The notes: generated by a model from the letters alone, not told the origin. Shown: positions 25,807 through 35,167, numbered from the stretch's first letter. The stretch is DNA of 64,000 nucleotides from Mesorhizobium comanense (GCF_005503535.1 NZ_SCNN01000003.1:124001-188000); one strand, 5' to 3'. A program made the numbers and translations.

Positions 25807-27926
25807 GGCATTTCCCTGATGTGTGTATCGTGACGAGCGGCCGGCTTCGCGGCGACCACAAGCGCGTCGACGGCGATGCAGCCGCGGTCTGAAACCATGA
25901 GCGGGTTGACGTCCATCTCGTCGATGAGGTCGCCGAGATCGGCGGCAAGCATCGAGAAGCGGGCGAGCGCGGCGACAAGCGCCGGCCTGTCGGCGGCGGG
26001 CTGGCCACGGCCGCCGTCGAGCAGCGGGCTGACCTTCAGCCTGCCGATCAGGTCGCGTGCCTGTTCGAGGCTGAGCGGCGGCAGGGCAACGGCGCGGTCT
26101 CTCAGCACCTCGATCCAGATGCCGCCGGAGGCGACGACCAGATAGGGGCCGAACTGCTGGTCGCTGACCAGGCCGAACGCGATCTCCACCCCCTTCGGCG
26201 CCATTTCGGCGACGAGCGCCTGCGGGCTGAGCCGCGCCGCCATCCCGGTATAGGCATCCGCCAGCGCGCTCTCATCCGCGAGGCCGAGATGGACGCCGCC
26301 GACATCGGATTTGTGCTGGATGCCGGGGGCGGCGGTCTTCAGCGCGACGGGAAAGCCGATTTTTTGCGCGCTGGCGAGAACACCGTCCAGCGTGGCGGCG
26401 GCGATCGATCGCGGCGTGGCGATGCCGTAGTCGGCCAGCAAGGCCAGCGCCTCGCTCTCACCGAGCGCGCCTGGCTGGGCGAGCCTACGGCGCCAGCGCT
26501 CGCGGACATCGCGCGCCACGGCGGACGGATAGGTGTGGCTGACGGCGCGCCGGTCGCGGAACGCCAGCAGGCTGCGGATGGCGTGCAGGCCCTCGTCGGT
26601 GCCGTCGATGACCGGCACGCCGGCCTCTGTCGTGGCGAGCGCCAGCGCGCGGTGGTTGACCGCACCGTAGTTGCTGACGACGCAGACCGGCTTGTTCGTC
26701 TTGGCGCTGGAGCGAATCACGGCGCGGGTGAAGCCCTCGGCGATGTAGGATCCGTCACGAATATCCTGGAACAACACGCCGATGGCCGTGTCCGGGTCGG
26801 CCAGCATGGCATCCATGCAGGCCTCGACATGCATTTCGAAGTCGAGGCCGGAGCCCCAGACATCGAGCGGATTGGCCGGCTGCAGGCCGCTGTCGAGATG
26901 GAGCCGCAATCCCTCGCGGGTCCGCTCCGTGATGGCCGCGAACGGCACGCCGGCCCTTGCCGCGAGGTCGGCGACCATTTCGCGCTCGCCGCCGGAATCG
27001 TGCAAGCTGGCCAGGCCGCCTTTCGCCGCCCGCCTGCCGGCCGAAAACAGAGTGAGGTTGGCGGCGAGCTGGTCCAGCGTGTCGACGCTCGCCACGCCCC
27101 ATCTTTCGAACAAAGCCTCGTAGGCGGCATCGTCGCCGGCGATGGCACCGCTGTGGCTGGCGGCGAAGCCGGCGCTGAGCTCGGTGCGCCCGACCTTCAG
27201 CGCCACGACGGGGATGCCGAGACGGTCGGCTTTTTCCAGGCAGCGGGCGAAATCGTCCGGCCGCCGCGCCGTTTCCAGGAACAGGCCGATGACGGAGGTG
27301 GCGGGCTGGTCGAGCGCCCAGTCGACATAATCTGATGTCGTCGTCGTCAGTTCGCGGCCGCTCGAGACGCAGAGCTGGTACTTCAGACGCTGGTCGTTGT
27401 AGGCGAGCGCCGAGAAGGCCGAGCCCGACTGGGTGATCAAGGCGACGCCGCCGGGCCGCATGGGGAGGTCGGCGGCGAAACCGGAGACGCGCAGCCCGAT
27501 CTGCGGGTTGCAGAAACCCATGCCGTTGCCGCCGCAGATGACGATGCCGGCCTCGCGGGCGATGTCGGTCAGCCGGCCGGCGAGCGGGTCGTTGGCCGCT
27601 CCCGTCAGGTCGCAGCTGGCAAAGATGGTGACCGCCCGGGCGCCATGGCGCGCGGCGGCCAGCAAGCCCTCTTCGAGATAGTCATTGGCCAGGCCAAGCA
27701 CGACATGGTCGACCATTTCGGGCAGGCTGGCGAAGTCGGGGAAGCACGGCACGCCTTCGACCACATCGTATTTCGGGTTGATGGCGTAGAGCCGACCCTT
27801 GTAGCCGTCCATCGCCGCGGCCCGCACCATGGTGTTGCCGGGCGTGTTGGGGCGAACGGAAGCGCCGACGAAGGCGATCGACGCCGGCCGCAGCAGCGGG
27901 TCGAGGCGATGCCGCACTTGCGTCAT
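25803..27926 (-). CDS. ADP-forming acyl-CoA synthetase (acetate-CoA ligase family)
   Basis: About 707 aa, a fused alpha-beta NDP-forming acyl-CoA ligase. The N-terminal CoA-binding domain begins RLDPLLRPASIAFVGASVRP. The succinyl-CoA-ligase-like domain contains ALITQSGSAFSALAYNDQ and the phosphohistidine loop ASHSGAIAGDDAAYEALFE. A C-terminal ATP-grasp domain contains FPVALKTAAPGIQHKSDVGG. All key parts are intact. The start is uncertain: the ATG at 27924-27926 matches the family, whereas in-frame starts at 28001 and 28037 would add up to 37 residues. Coupled with an acyl-CoA dehydrogenase and an amine-type importer; the carboxylate is not known. Confidence 0.9.
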   Translation of the reverse strand: MTQVRHRLDPLLRPASIAFVGASVRPNTPGNTMVRAAAMDGYKGRLYAINPKYDVVEGVPCFPDFASLPEMVDHVVLGLANDYLEEGLLAAARHGARAVTIFASCDLTGAANDPLAGRLTDIAREAGIVICGGNGMGFCNPQIGLRVSGFAADLPMRPGGVALITQSGSAFSALAYNDQRLKYQLCVSSGRELTTTTSDYVDWALDQPATSVIGLFLETARRPDDFARCLEKADRLGIPVVALKVGRTELSAGFAASHSGAIAGDDAAYEALFERWGVASVDTLDQLAANLTLFSAGRRAAKGGLASLHDSGGEREMVADLAARAGVPFAAITERTREGLRLHLDSGLQPANPLDVWGSGLDFEMHVEACMDAMLADPDTAIGVLFQDIRDGSYIAEGFTRAVIRSSAKTNKPVCVVSNYGAVNHRALALATTEAGVPVIDGTDEGLHAIRSLLAFRDRRAVSHTYPSAVARDVRERWRRRLAQPGALGESEALALLADYGIATPRSIAAATLDGVLASAQKIGFPVALKTAAPGIQHKSDVGGVHLGLADESALADAYTGMAARLSPQALVAEMAPKGVEIAFGLVSDQQFGPYLVVASGGIWIEVLRDRAVALPPLSLEQARDLIGRLKVSPLLDGGRGQPAADRPALVAALARFSMLAADLGDLIDEMDVNPLMVSDRGCIAVDALVVAAKPAARHDTHIREMP

Positions 27927-28136
27927 GCCGCCAAGGGCGGCGATGGTTCCGGCCAAATCTCTGCTCCCACGGCTTGTTCCCGAAGCCTTCGTTCCGCCCA
28001 TCCCGCTTTTTATGTTTTCCGGGCGGATCGGATCCACGCCGACTATAGAGTCGCATGACGATCGCGCACGCTCCGAATAGTCAGGAGGCGATGACTTGTA
28101 GTCATGGGGCGCGAGCCGACAGGCCCTGACGAGGGA

Positions 28137-29060
28137 TCAACCGCTCAAGGTCTCGCGTTTCAGCTCGGCCATTTCGTTGAGCAGCCAGTCGCGCACCAGG
28201 ATCGCCGGTTTGCGCAGCGGACGCCTGGCCGTTGCCACCAGGTAATAGTGGTCGCCGGTGCGCAACTCATGCCTGGCGCCCTTGACGAGACCCTTCTGCA
28301 TCAATTCGTGCGCCACGACATGCCACCAGCCGAGCGCCATGCCGCGGCCCTTGATCGCCGCCTGGATGACCAGCGTGTAGTCGGAGAAGGTCAGGCTGCG
28401 GCTGCCCGTGGGCTGCGGATAATCGAATTGCGAGAGATAGCGCTGCCAGGGAATGCGCAATGCCCCGGACAGATGGGCGAGCGTATGCCGGCTGAGATCG
28501 CCGCAATCGTCGAGACTGCCGTGCTCGTCCAGATAGGCCGGACTGCACACGGGCAGCACGACCTCTTCCATCAGCGCCCAGCTCTGCTGCTCGGCGCTCG
28601 GCGGCTGGTTGTAGCGGATGGCGAGGTCGACGTCCTCGATCGGGCCGGTCGGCTCGCCGCGCACCAGCTGGAAGCGCAGGTCGATGCCGGGAAAGGACGC
28701 CTGGAAGCGGTCGAAGCGCGGCATGAACCAGTGCATGGCGAAAGCCGACGACAGTGACAGCGTCACCGTGCCGGCTTCGCCCTGGCGGGCCCTGATATCG
28801 TCCAGCGCGATCTCGATCTGCTGAAAGCCGCTGCCGACGGCGCCGTAGAGCAGGCGGCCATCGTCGGTCAGTTCGATGCCGGTCGGCGCGCGCACGAACA
28901 GTTTCACGTCGAGATGGCTTTCGAGCCGGGCGATCATGCGGCTGATGGCCGACTGGGTGACGTTGAACTCGCGCGCCGCGCTGGTGAAGTTGAGATGGCG
29001 TGCGGCTGCCTCGAACATGAAGATCGCGTTGGGCGACGGCAGCAGCTTGCGCAGGCTCAT
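28137..29060 (-). CDS. LysR-family transcriptional regulator (GcvA-like)
   Basis: 307-aa regulator. The N-terminal winged helix reads FMFEAAARHLNFTSAAREFN and VTQSAISRMIARLESHLDVK (residues about 14-54), the GcvA/AmpR-type pattern, followed by the periplasmic-binding-like effector domain with VDLAIRYNQPP and LVIQAAIKGRGMALGWW. The start overlaps the TetR stop by 4 bp (ATGA), so the two regulators are translated together. The ligase-dehydrogenase-importer run begins about 210 bp downstream on the same strand and is the most likely target. Confidence 0.93.
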   Translation of the reverse strand: MSLRKLLPSPNAIFMFEAAARHLNFTSAAREFNVTQSAISRMIARLESHLDVKLFVRAPTGIELTDDGRLLYGAVGSGFQQIEIALDDIRARQGEAGTVTLSLSSAFAMHWFMPRFDRFQASFPGIDLRFQLVRGEPTGPIEDVDLAIRYNQPPSAEQQSWALMEEVVLPVCSPAYLDEHGSLDDCGDLSRHTLAHLSGALRIPWQRYLSQFDYPQPTGSRSLTFSDYTLVIQAAIKGRGMALGWWHVVAHELMQKGLVKGARHELRTGDHYYLVATARRPLRKPAILVRDWLLNEMAELKRETLSG

Positions 29061-29704
29061 GACAGACGGTCCGTTTCGGTACCGAAACTTTTCGGGAAGA
29101 AAGCGCCGAGATAGGCTCGGCAGATGCGGCGCGCCTGCGTCCAGTCCGCGTTGCCGTGCCCGTCGCCGATCTGGCTCTCGACCCAGAGACCGTCGAAGAT
29201 GGCGCTGAGTCCACCGGCGATCAGCCCGACGTCGGCGGCCGGCGGCTCGCTGGCGGCGAGCGCGGCGACGAGCGGTTCGAGCCGCGCCATATAGGCCCGG
29301 TTGAGTTCGCTGAAACGGGCCCTGTAGTCGGCATTGCGCGAAGTCTCGGCCCAGAATGCCGTCCACACCGCTATGTGCCGGTCGTCGGTCACATCGGAGC
29401 CGAGGTCGAGGTCGATCAGGGCTTCGAGCTTGGCCGCGGCATCCGCGTGGGCGTCGCTGCGCGCATGCCATGCCGCCCGGTACTCTTCGACCAGCGCGTC
29501 GAGCGCGGCCAGCAGCAGCCGGTCCTTGGTCTCGAAATGGAACGAGACCAGGCCGTAGCCGCAGCCCGCCTCGCGCGCGACGTCGGCCAGGGTGACGCCG
29601 GGCAGACCTTTTTGGGCAATGACGGTGATGGCTGCCTGGGTGAGGCTCTGTCGCCGCCGGGCAACCTTTTCAGCATCGCGGGTCTTCTTGTCAGGCTTGG
29701 TCAA
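29057..29704 (-). CDS. TetR-family transcriptional regulator (BetI-like)
   Basis: 215-aa regulator. The N-terminal helix-turn-helix is VTLADVAREAGCGYGLVSFHF (about 36-56), and the C-terminal region with HIAVWTAFWAETSRN and IDLDLGSD resembles the BetI type. No in-frame ATG precedes the HTH, so I take the TTG at 29702-29704; AGGGAGA lies about 10 bp upstream. It faces the aminotransferase gene 461 bp away, and a palindromic site at 30080-30097 in that gap is a natural operator. Confidence 0.88.
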   Translation of the reverse strand: MTKPDKKTRDAEKVARRRQSLTQAAITVIAQKGLPGVTLADVAREAGCGYGLVSFHFETKDRLLLAALDALVEEYRAAWHARSDAHADAAAKLEALIDLDLGSDVTDDRHIAVWTAFWAETSRNADYRARFSELNRAYMARLEPLVAALAASEPPAADVGLIAGGLSAIFDGLWVESQIGDGHGNADWTQARRICRAYLGAFFPKSFGTETDRLS

Positions 29705-29828
29705 CGGTGCCGGTTCTCCCTTGGAACGATTTCGTATCCGGTTTTCGACCGGCTAAGCAATGTTTGGTGGCGGCGGTGCGTGCAGGCAACCGCTGGAATT
29801 TGCTGGTAGCCCTTTCCGAACGTTGGCG

Positions 29829-29997
29829 CCGCCCCTCACTGTCCTGCCGGACATCTCTCCCCGTAAACGGGGCGAGAGGGGCTGGCCGCAACGCCGGCGC
29901 ATTTTCTGCGATGCCGGCGATTGGCGAAATCGGCGACAACAGCGCCCCTCGCCCCGTTTACGGGGAGAGGATGCCGGCAGGCAGGTGAGGGGCAGCG
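29829..29997. repeat. Palindromic intergenic mosaic element, copy 4
   Basis: GCCCCTCACTGTCCTGCCGG with CTCTCCCCGTAAACGGGGCG on the left is mirrored by CGCCCCGTTTACGGGGAGAG and CCGGCAGGCAGGTGAGGGGC on the right. A half-copy of the same subtype occurs at 48153-48214. It fills much of the 461-bp gap between the TetR gene and the aminotransferase; the rest of the gap holds the candidate operator and leader. Confidence 0.82.
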
Positions 29998-30079
29998 CTG
30001 ACCTCGACAGTCGATGGCTCCCACCCGATCGGAAATTGTCCTTGTCTTCAAGCCATTGCCTGTACCTGCATACAACATC

Positions 30080-30097
30080 ATTGACTGATCAATCAGT
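30080..30097. promoter_or_regulatory. Candidate TetR/BetI-type operator
   Basis: ATTGACTGATCAATCAGT is an 18-bp imperfect palindrome (7 of 9 pairs) centred on TGATCA. Its TGAxTGATCAxTCA core resembles sites used by BetI-type repressors. It is 70 bp before the aminotransferase start and faces the divergent TetR gene. Binding is inferred. Confidence 0.55.
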
Positions 30098-30166
30098 CTA
30101 CGAGAATATTGGCAGGCCGCAACTGAAAACGCAGGCGCGGTCGCGCCATAAACAGGAAGCCCAGCC

Positions 30167-31552
30167 ATGCCGCCACAGGATCTCGCCAACGACCAGCGCG
30201 CCGCACTCGACGCGCGCCACCTGATCCATCCGTGGACGGATTTCCGCGAGCAGCCGGTGCTGATCCTGGAGGAAGGCAACGGCGTCCATGTCCGTGACAG
30301 CAATGGCCATGAGATGATCGACGGCATCGGCGGCATGTGGTGCGTCAACATCGGCTATGGCCGCAAGGAGATGGCGCAGGCGATTGCCGCCCAGGCCGAG
30401 AAGCTCTGCTACTATTCGCCCTTCGGCTTCCTCTCCAACACCCCGTCGATCGAGCTGGCGGCAAAGCTTGCCGCCTATGCGCCGGGCGACCTCAACCGCG
30501 TGTTCTTCACCACCGGCGGCTCGACCGCGGTCGATACCGCGATGCGGCTGGCGAGCTTCTATTTCAACGTCACCGGACGGCCGGACAAGCGCCATGTCAT
30601 CACGCGCGACCTCGCCTATCACGGCTCGACGCATCTCAGCGCCTCGCTGTCGGGAAAGCCGTCGGACCGGGGGCTGATCAGTCTCGTCGAGGACACCATC
30701 CACCATATACCGGCGCCCAATCCCTACCGGCGCCCGGACGGCATGACGGAGGCGGAATTCCTCGACGAGAAGGTGCGCGAGCTTGAGGACAAGATCCTCG
30801 AACTGGGACCTGAAAACGTCGCCTGCTTCATCGCCGAGCCGATCCTGGCTTCCGGCGGCGTCATCGTGCCGCCCGCGGGCTATCACCGCCGCACGCTCGA
30901 AATCTGCCGTCGCCATGACGTGCTCTACATCTCGGACGAGGTCGTTACCGGCTTCGGCCGCAACGGCGCGATCTTCGCTTCGGAGCCGGTCTATGGCATC
31001 GTGCCGGACATGATCACCTGCGCCAAGGGACTGACGTCGGGCTACGTGCCGCTGGGCGCGGTGATGGTCTCTGACCGGATCTACCAGGAGATCGCCGAGA
31101 CGACCGAGGGCCGGATATTCGCCAACGGCTTCACCTATTCCTCGCATCCGGTGGCCTGCGCCGCCGGCCTGAAGAACCTGGAAATCATGGAGCGCGAGGA
31201 TATCTGCGGCCACGTGCGCGAGGTCGGCCCCTATTTCCTGCAGGCGCTCAGGCCGCTGCTGGATTCGCCGATCGTCGGCGACATCCGCGGCAGCCATCTC
31301 ATGGCCTGCGTGGAATATGTGAGCGACAAGCAGGCCAAGACCGTGCCGCCGCAGGCCTGGCGGATCGCCCAGCGCATCATCGGCGAGACCATGCCGCGCG
31401 GGCTGATGGTGCGGCCGATGGGCTCGATGGTGATCATGTCGCCGCCACTGATCATCACAAAGGCCGAAATCGACGAGCTGGCCGGCATCCTGCGCGAGGC
31501 GACCGAGGTGGTGACCGCACAGTTGCGGCGCGAAGGGCTGCTGGCGGCGTGA
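30167..31552 (+). CDS. Class III (omega) aminotransferase, putrescine/beta-alanine type
   Basis: 461-aa PLP enzyme. The PLP lysine is K287 in DMITCAKGLTSGYVPLGA. DEVVTGFGRNGAIFAS carries the aspartate that pairs with the pyridine nitrogen, and TTGGSTAVDTAMRLASFY is the phosphate-binding region. It begins HLIHPWTDFREQ, typical of PuuE/SpuC-like or taurine/beta-alanine:pyruvate transaminases. Cytosolic; it likely moves an amino group from an omega-amine to pyruvate. It is divergent from the TetR-LysR pair. AGGAAG lies before the ATG. Confidence 0.92.
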   Translation: MPPQDLANDQRAALDARHLIHPWTDFREQPVLILEEGNGVHVRDSNGHEMIDGIGGMWCVNIGYGRKEMAQAIAAQAEKLCYYSPFGFLSNTPSIELAAKLAAYAPGDLNRVFFTTGGSTAVDTAMRLASFYFNVTGRPDKRHVITRDLAYHGSTHLSASLSGKPSDRGLISLVEDTIHHIPAPNPYRRPDGMTEAEFLDEKVRELEDKILELGPENVACFIAEPILASGGVIVPPAGYHRRTLEICRRHDVLYISDEVVTGFGRNGAIFASEPVYGIVPDMITCAKGLTSGYVPLGAVMVSDRIYQEIAETTEGRIFANGFTYSSHPVACAAGLKNLEIMEREDICGHVREVGPYFLQALRPLLDSPIVGDIRGSHLMACVEYVSDKQAKTVPPQAWRIAQRIIGETMPRGLMVRPMGSMVIMSPPLIITKAEIDELAGILREATEVVTAQLRREGLLAA

Positions 31553-31589
31553 CGAAATTGCCGGTCTTCGTCCTGGCGGGAGGCGAACC

Positions 31590-32657
31590 ATGTCGAATGC
31601 GTGGCTGAACAGCAGGGCGAGGATGACGACCTTCGCGGCGGAGGACGCGGCCGTGTGGGCAAGTCTGCCGGCGGCGGTGCCGGCCGCGATCGCCGACCGG
31701 CTGGCGGAATTGCGCAAGAACGCCGGCGTCGCCGGCGTGGTGCAATACAGCCCCGAAGGACGGCCGCTGGCCATCGTCGTCGGCCAGCGCCGGCCGGCGG
31801 CGGCGATGATGCGCATCGTGCTCGCCTGGACCGCCGCCGGCTTCACGGCCACGGACGGCCCGCGCCTGCTGGAGACGCTGGAGAAGGAAGCGTTCGGGCA
31901 GGATGTGCTTTGCCTGCGCGCCGACGAGGAGACGGTGTTGCGGATCGGCGGCCAGTGGGAGCGCCGGGACGGGTTCCTGCAACGCTGGATCGGCATCGAG
32001 CCGACCCGTCCGCAGGAACGGACACCGCCATCCTGGCCACAGACGGCGGGCTTCACCTGCGGGCCGTCGGCGCTCGCCATGGCGATGGCAGGCCTCGATC
32101 CGGCCTTGCTGCCGGACCGGGCGCTGGAGGTCGCACTCTGGCGCGAGGCCACGACCATCATCGGTCCAAGCGGCCCCGGCGGCTGCGACCCTTATGGCCT
32201 GGCCCTGGCGGCACACCGGCGCGGGCTGCGGGCGCAAGTGTTCATGAGCAGCGCCGACCCGATCTTCCTCGACCGCGCCAGTTCGGCGGAAAGGCGCGGC
32301 CTGATGGAGTTCGTGCAGACCGGCTTCAGGCGCGAGGCCGTTGCGTCCGGCATTCCCGTTGCGCCCCGCGCCTTCGCCATCGAGGAGATCGGCCAGGCGC
32401 TCGATCGCGGCCTGCTGGCGCTGGTGCTGATCGATCAGGCGCCGATGATGGGCTACACCTGTCCGCACTGGGTGCTGGCCCACGGCCATGGCGACGGCAT
32501 CTATTTCCTCAACGACCCCTGGATCGAACCCGACCGGCAGGAGCAGCCGACGGATGTTCACGACCTTCCGGTGATGGCGGCGCAGCTCGACAGGATGGCC
32601 TGGTACGGCAATCCCGCCTACCGCGCCGCCGTGCTGATCGGACCTGGCAGGCCTTGA
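31590..32657 (+). CDS. C39-like peptidase-fold protein (DUF3335 type)
   Basis: 355-aa protein. The C-terminal half looks like a papain-fold C39 peptidase: possible catalytic C157 in FTCGPSALAMAMA, H293 in PHWVLAHGHGDG and D309 in FLNDPW. The N-terminal 130 residues are alpha/beta with no clear motif. No signal peptide is visible, so it is probably cytosolic. GGGAGGC lies before the ATG, 37 bp after the aminotransferase stop, suggesting cotranscription. Related proteins are sometimes fused to RimI-like acetyltransferases; none is visible here. Substrate and role are unknown. Confidence 0.75.
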   Translation: MSNAWLNSRARMTTFAAEDAAVWASLPAAVPAAIADRLAELRKNAGVAGVVQYSPEGRPLAIVVGQRRPAAAMMRIVLAWTAAGFTATDGPRLLETLEKEAFGQDVLCLRADEETVLRIGGQWERRDGFLQRWIGIEPTRPQERTPPSWPQTAGFTCGPSALAMAMAGLDPALLPDRALEVALWREATTIIGPSGPGGCDPYGLALAAHRRGLRAQVFMSSADPIFLDRASSAERRGLMEFVQTGFRREAVASGIPVAPRAFAIEEIGQALDRGLLALVLIDQAPMMGYTCPHWVLAHGHGDGIYFLNDPWIEPDRQEQPTDVHDLPVMAAQLDRMAWYGNPAYRAAVLIGPGRP

Positions 32658-32665
32658 GCCGCCGG

Positions 32666-32685
32666 GGCGGCGCCGATGCGCCGCC
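32666..32685. terminator. Convergent hairpin
   Basis: GGCGGCGC and GCGCCGCC pair perfectly around CGAT in the 40-bp gap between the C39-like gene and the converging TonB-receptor gene. There is no T-tract, so its strength is uncertain. Confidence 0.6.
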
Positions 32686-32697
32686 GATCCTCTGCGC

Positions 32698-34887
32698 TCA
32701 GAACGTTATGGCGCTGCTGAGGAAGAACGTGCGGCCAGCCTCGGGGAAGCCATCCGCCAGCTGATAGTCCTCATCCAGTATGTTGCGGATGCCGAAGTCG
32801 AAGCTGGTGTGGTCGTTCAGCCTGTAGTTCATGGTGAGGTTGACCAGGGCAAAGCCCTTGGTCTGGAAGAAATTGTTCTCCAGCCTGTCGGTCGACCAGC
32901 GCGAGCTGTAGAGTTCGACACTCGGCGAAACCGTGAAATCCTCAAAGGGCAGCCATTCGGCATAGAGGTAGGCGCTGTGATCGGGCGTGCCGACCGGCCG
33001 TAGCGTCGGCCGGATCGGATCGATCAGTTCCCGGTGCAGATAGGTATAGCGCGCGCCCAGCGTCAGGTTGGCGAGCGCTTCCCACTCGCCGTAAAGTTCG
33101 ACGCCGTAGTAGCGGCCATCGCCGACATTCTGGTTCTGGTGCGTGGTCACGGCCGGATTGCTCGGCGAGGGAATCTCGACGCCCTGGATGACGTCAGTCA
33201 GGTCGCTATAGAACAGCGAGCCGCCAAGCTTGAGCGTTTCCACCGGCCGCCCGGCCCAACCCACTTCATAATTGGTGGCCTTCTCGGCCCTCAGGTCGGG
33301 ATTGGCCACCGCATCGCCGAAGCGGGTGCTGTAGAGCTCGAACAGGGTGGGGAAGCGGGTGCGGGAGGATATGCTGGCGTGAAATTCCGAGGCATCGCTC
33401 TGGCGATAGATCGCCGCCATCTGCCAGTTGAAGGCATCACCTCTGCTCAGCGGATTGTCGTAGAGTTTCGGCGTTGGCGTGCCGCCGTACTCCTCGGCCT
33501 TCAGGATGCTCATGCGGTCGTAACTGATGCCGCCCACGAAATCGAGCCTGTCGGTGGCATGGAACGTGTCCTCGGCGGCGATCGACCAGGTGTCCTGGAT
33601 CGTTTGCTGCCAGGGTTCCATTTTTGGCTTAGGTGTCGCGCCCGGCGCCGTCAGCTGCTGTTCGTTGTGGACGTCGCGGCGGTAATGCAGCGCCGTCTTC
33701 AACGTATTCATGGGGATCAGTTCGGTGCCGCCCTCGAGGCTGAAGCCGGCGGCGTGATCCTTGTAGTAGCTGTCGAAGGAGCGTGTCGAGACACGCTTGT
33801 CGAACTTGGCGTCGTCATAGGCCGACAGCAGATTGTCGAAGGTGTTGTAGTAGACCTTGGTCTTTACGTAGGACTCGTCGCCGACCGCCGTGTTGGAATT
33901 GAAGGCCAGGCTGCCGATGTTCCAGTAGGGCCAGTTCCAGTTGCGCTGGTAAGTCGTGCCGGGAGGCTGCGTGGTGATGCCGCGAACCGGCTCCTTGACG
34001 CTGTAGGGCGCACCCTTCTCGCCTTCCTGGTGGGTGTAGCTGATGACATATTCGTCGGTCGCGTTCGGGGTGAAGCCGGCCTTCACGTTGGCGCGCCAGT
34101 CCCTGACGTTCGAGAAGTCGCGCCGTCCGCCGTCCTCGACCACGCCGCCACCGATGGTGACCGGATCGTAATGGCGCGACAGGAACCAGCCGTCGCTGTT
34201 GCGGAACGAGCCGCTGGCCTGCAGATAGAAGTTCTCCTGCTTGGTGCCGACGGAGCCGGAGGTGGTGAAGGCGGCCACATCGCCGGTGTTGCCGAGGTCG
34301 ACGCCGGTGCGAAGCTCGCCCTCGAACTCGCGCGTCGGCTTCCTGGTCACCAGATTGATGGCGCCGCCCATGCCGCCCGGTCCGCTGAGCACGGAAACGT
34401 AGCCCTTCTGGATCTGGATTTCCGCCAGGTCCGGCGTCAGAAAGCGGCCATAGTCCAGCCGGTTGTCGGCAGGCAGGTAGATGCGAACGCCGTCGACATA
34501 GAGCGGCACCTGGAACCGGTCGAAACCGCGCACGAAGATCAGCCGCTCGTTGCGGCTGCCGCCGGTGTTGGCCACCTCGACGCCCGGCGTGGTCGTCAGG
34601 GCATCGTCGAGCGTGTTGCGATTGCTCTTGTGGACCTCGTCGGCGCTGACGATGCTCTGCGAGATGGACTGGCCGCCGATCTCGGACTGCTTGTCGGCAT
34701 CGCCATAAACCACGATCTGGCCGAGTTCGAACGCCTGCGGCGTTGCGCCGAACCGCTCCTGCGCCGGTGCGTGCTGTTCGTCGGCCTTCTTCTTCTTGAT
34801 GTCAGGTTTTTCCTGGGCCGCGGCACTCCCGAGCATCACGGTGCCGGACAAAAGAACAAACGAAATTCCAGACAATATGCGTCGCAT
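32698..34887 (-). CDS. TonB-dependent outer-membrane receptor
   Basis: 729-aa outer-membrane receptor. A Sec signal peptide covers about residues 1-24, followed by a charged linker and a TonB-box-like ELGQIVVYG. The plug domain contains TTTPGVEVANTGGSRNERLI, RGFDRFQVPLYVDGVRIYLP and GPGGMGGAINLVTRKP. A 22-strand-type barrel ends in FFLSSAITF with the terminal aromatic residue. The start ATG at 34885-34887 has GGGGGCGA upstream; a TTG 24 bp earlier is less likely. It is divergent from a metal-chelate ABC importer, so uptake of a siderophore, heme or other metal complex is inferred. Confidence 0.93.
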   Translation of the reverse strand: MRRILSGISFVLLSGTVMLGSAAAQEKPDIKKKKADEQHAPAQERFGATPQAFELGQIVVYGDADKQSEIGGQSISQSIVSADEVHKSNRNTLDDALTTTPGVEVANTGGSRNERLIFVRGFDRFQVPLYVDGVRIYLPADNRLDYGRFLTPDLAEIQIQKGYVSVLSGPGGMGGAINLVTRKPTREFEGELRTGVDLGNTGDVAAFTTSGSVGTKQENFYLQASGSFRNSDGWFLSRHYDPVTIGGGVVEDGGRRDFSNVRDWRANVKAGFTPNATDEYVISYTHQEGEKGAPYSVKEPVRGITTQPPGTTYQRNWNWPYWNIGSLAFNSNTAVGDESYVKTKVYYNTFDNLLSAYDDAKFDKRVSTRSFDSYYKDHAAGFSLEGGTELIPMNTLKTALHYRRDVHNEQQLTAPGATPKPKMEPWQQTIQDTWSIAAEDTFHATDRLDFVGGISYDRMSILKAEEYGGTPTPKLYDNPLSRGDAFNWQMAAIYRQSDASEFHASISSRTRFPTLFELYSTRFGDAVANPDLRAEKATNYEVGWAGRPVETLKLGGSLFYSDLTDVIQGVEIPSPSNPAVTTHQNQNVGDGRYYGVELYGEWEALANLTLGARYTYLHRELIDPIRPTLRPVGTPDHSAYLYAEWLPFEDFTVSPSVELYSSRWSTDRLENNFFQTKGFALVNLTMNYRLNDHTSFDFGIRNILDEDYQLADGFPEAGRTFFLSSAITF

Positions 34888-34982
34888 TGATCGCCCCCGA
34901 TCATTTTTCAAAGCCGATGACGACCGCCGGAGTTGCCTGTCCGGCTGCGAGGCTTCCCACAGCCCTGCCGGTCGTCGTTATA

Positions 34983-34998
34983 TCTGCATGAATACAGA
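34983..34998. promoter_or_regulatory. Imperfect palindrome in the receptor/importer divergent promoter
   Basis: TCTGCATGAATACAGA pairs at 12 of 16 positions and lies 95 bp before the receptor start and 170 bp before the binding-protein start on the other strand. A metal-responsive operator is plausible. It does not clearly match any Fur, Irr or RirA consensus known to me. Confidence 0.3.
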
Positions 34999-35167
34999 GG
35001 TTCGCGAGACGATCAAGAGCCGTTAGCCGATTACACTGGTACAAAGGGCAGCTCATGACTGTGGCAGGCGGGACCGGTTCATCGACCTGCTTGCCGGTCG
35101 CTTGACCGATCTATCCGATCGACCATAACAATGGCCGCCCGTGCAGCGCTGGACCATGGAGACGATG

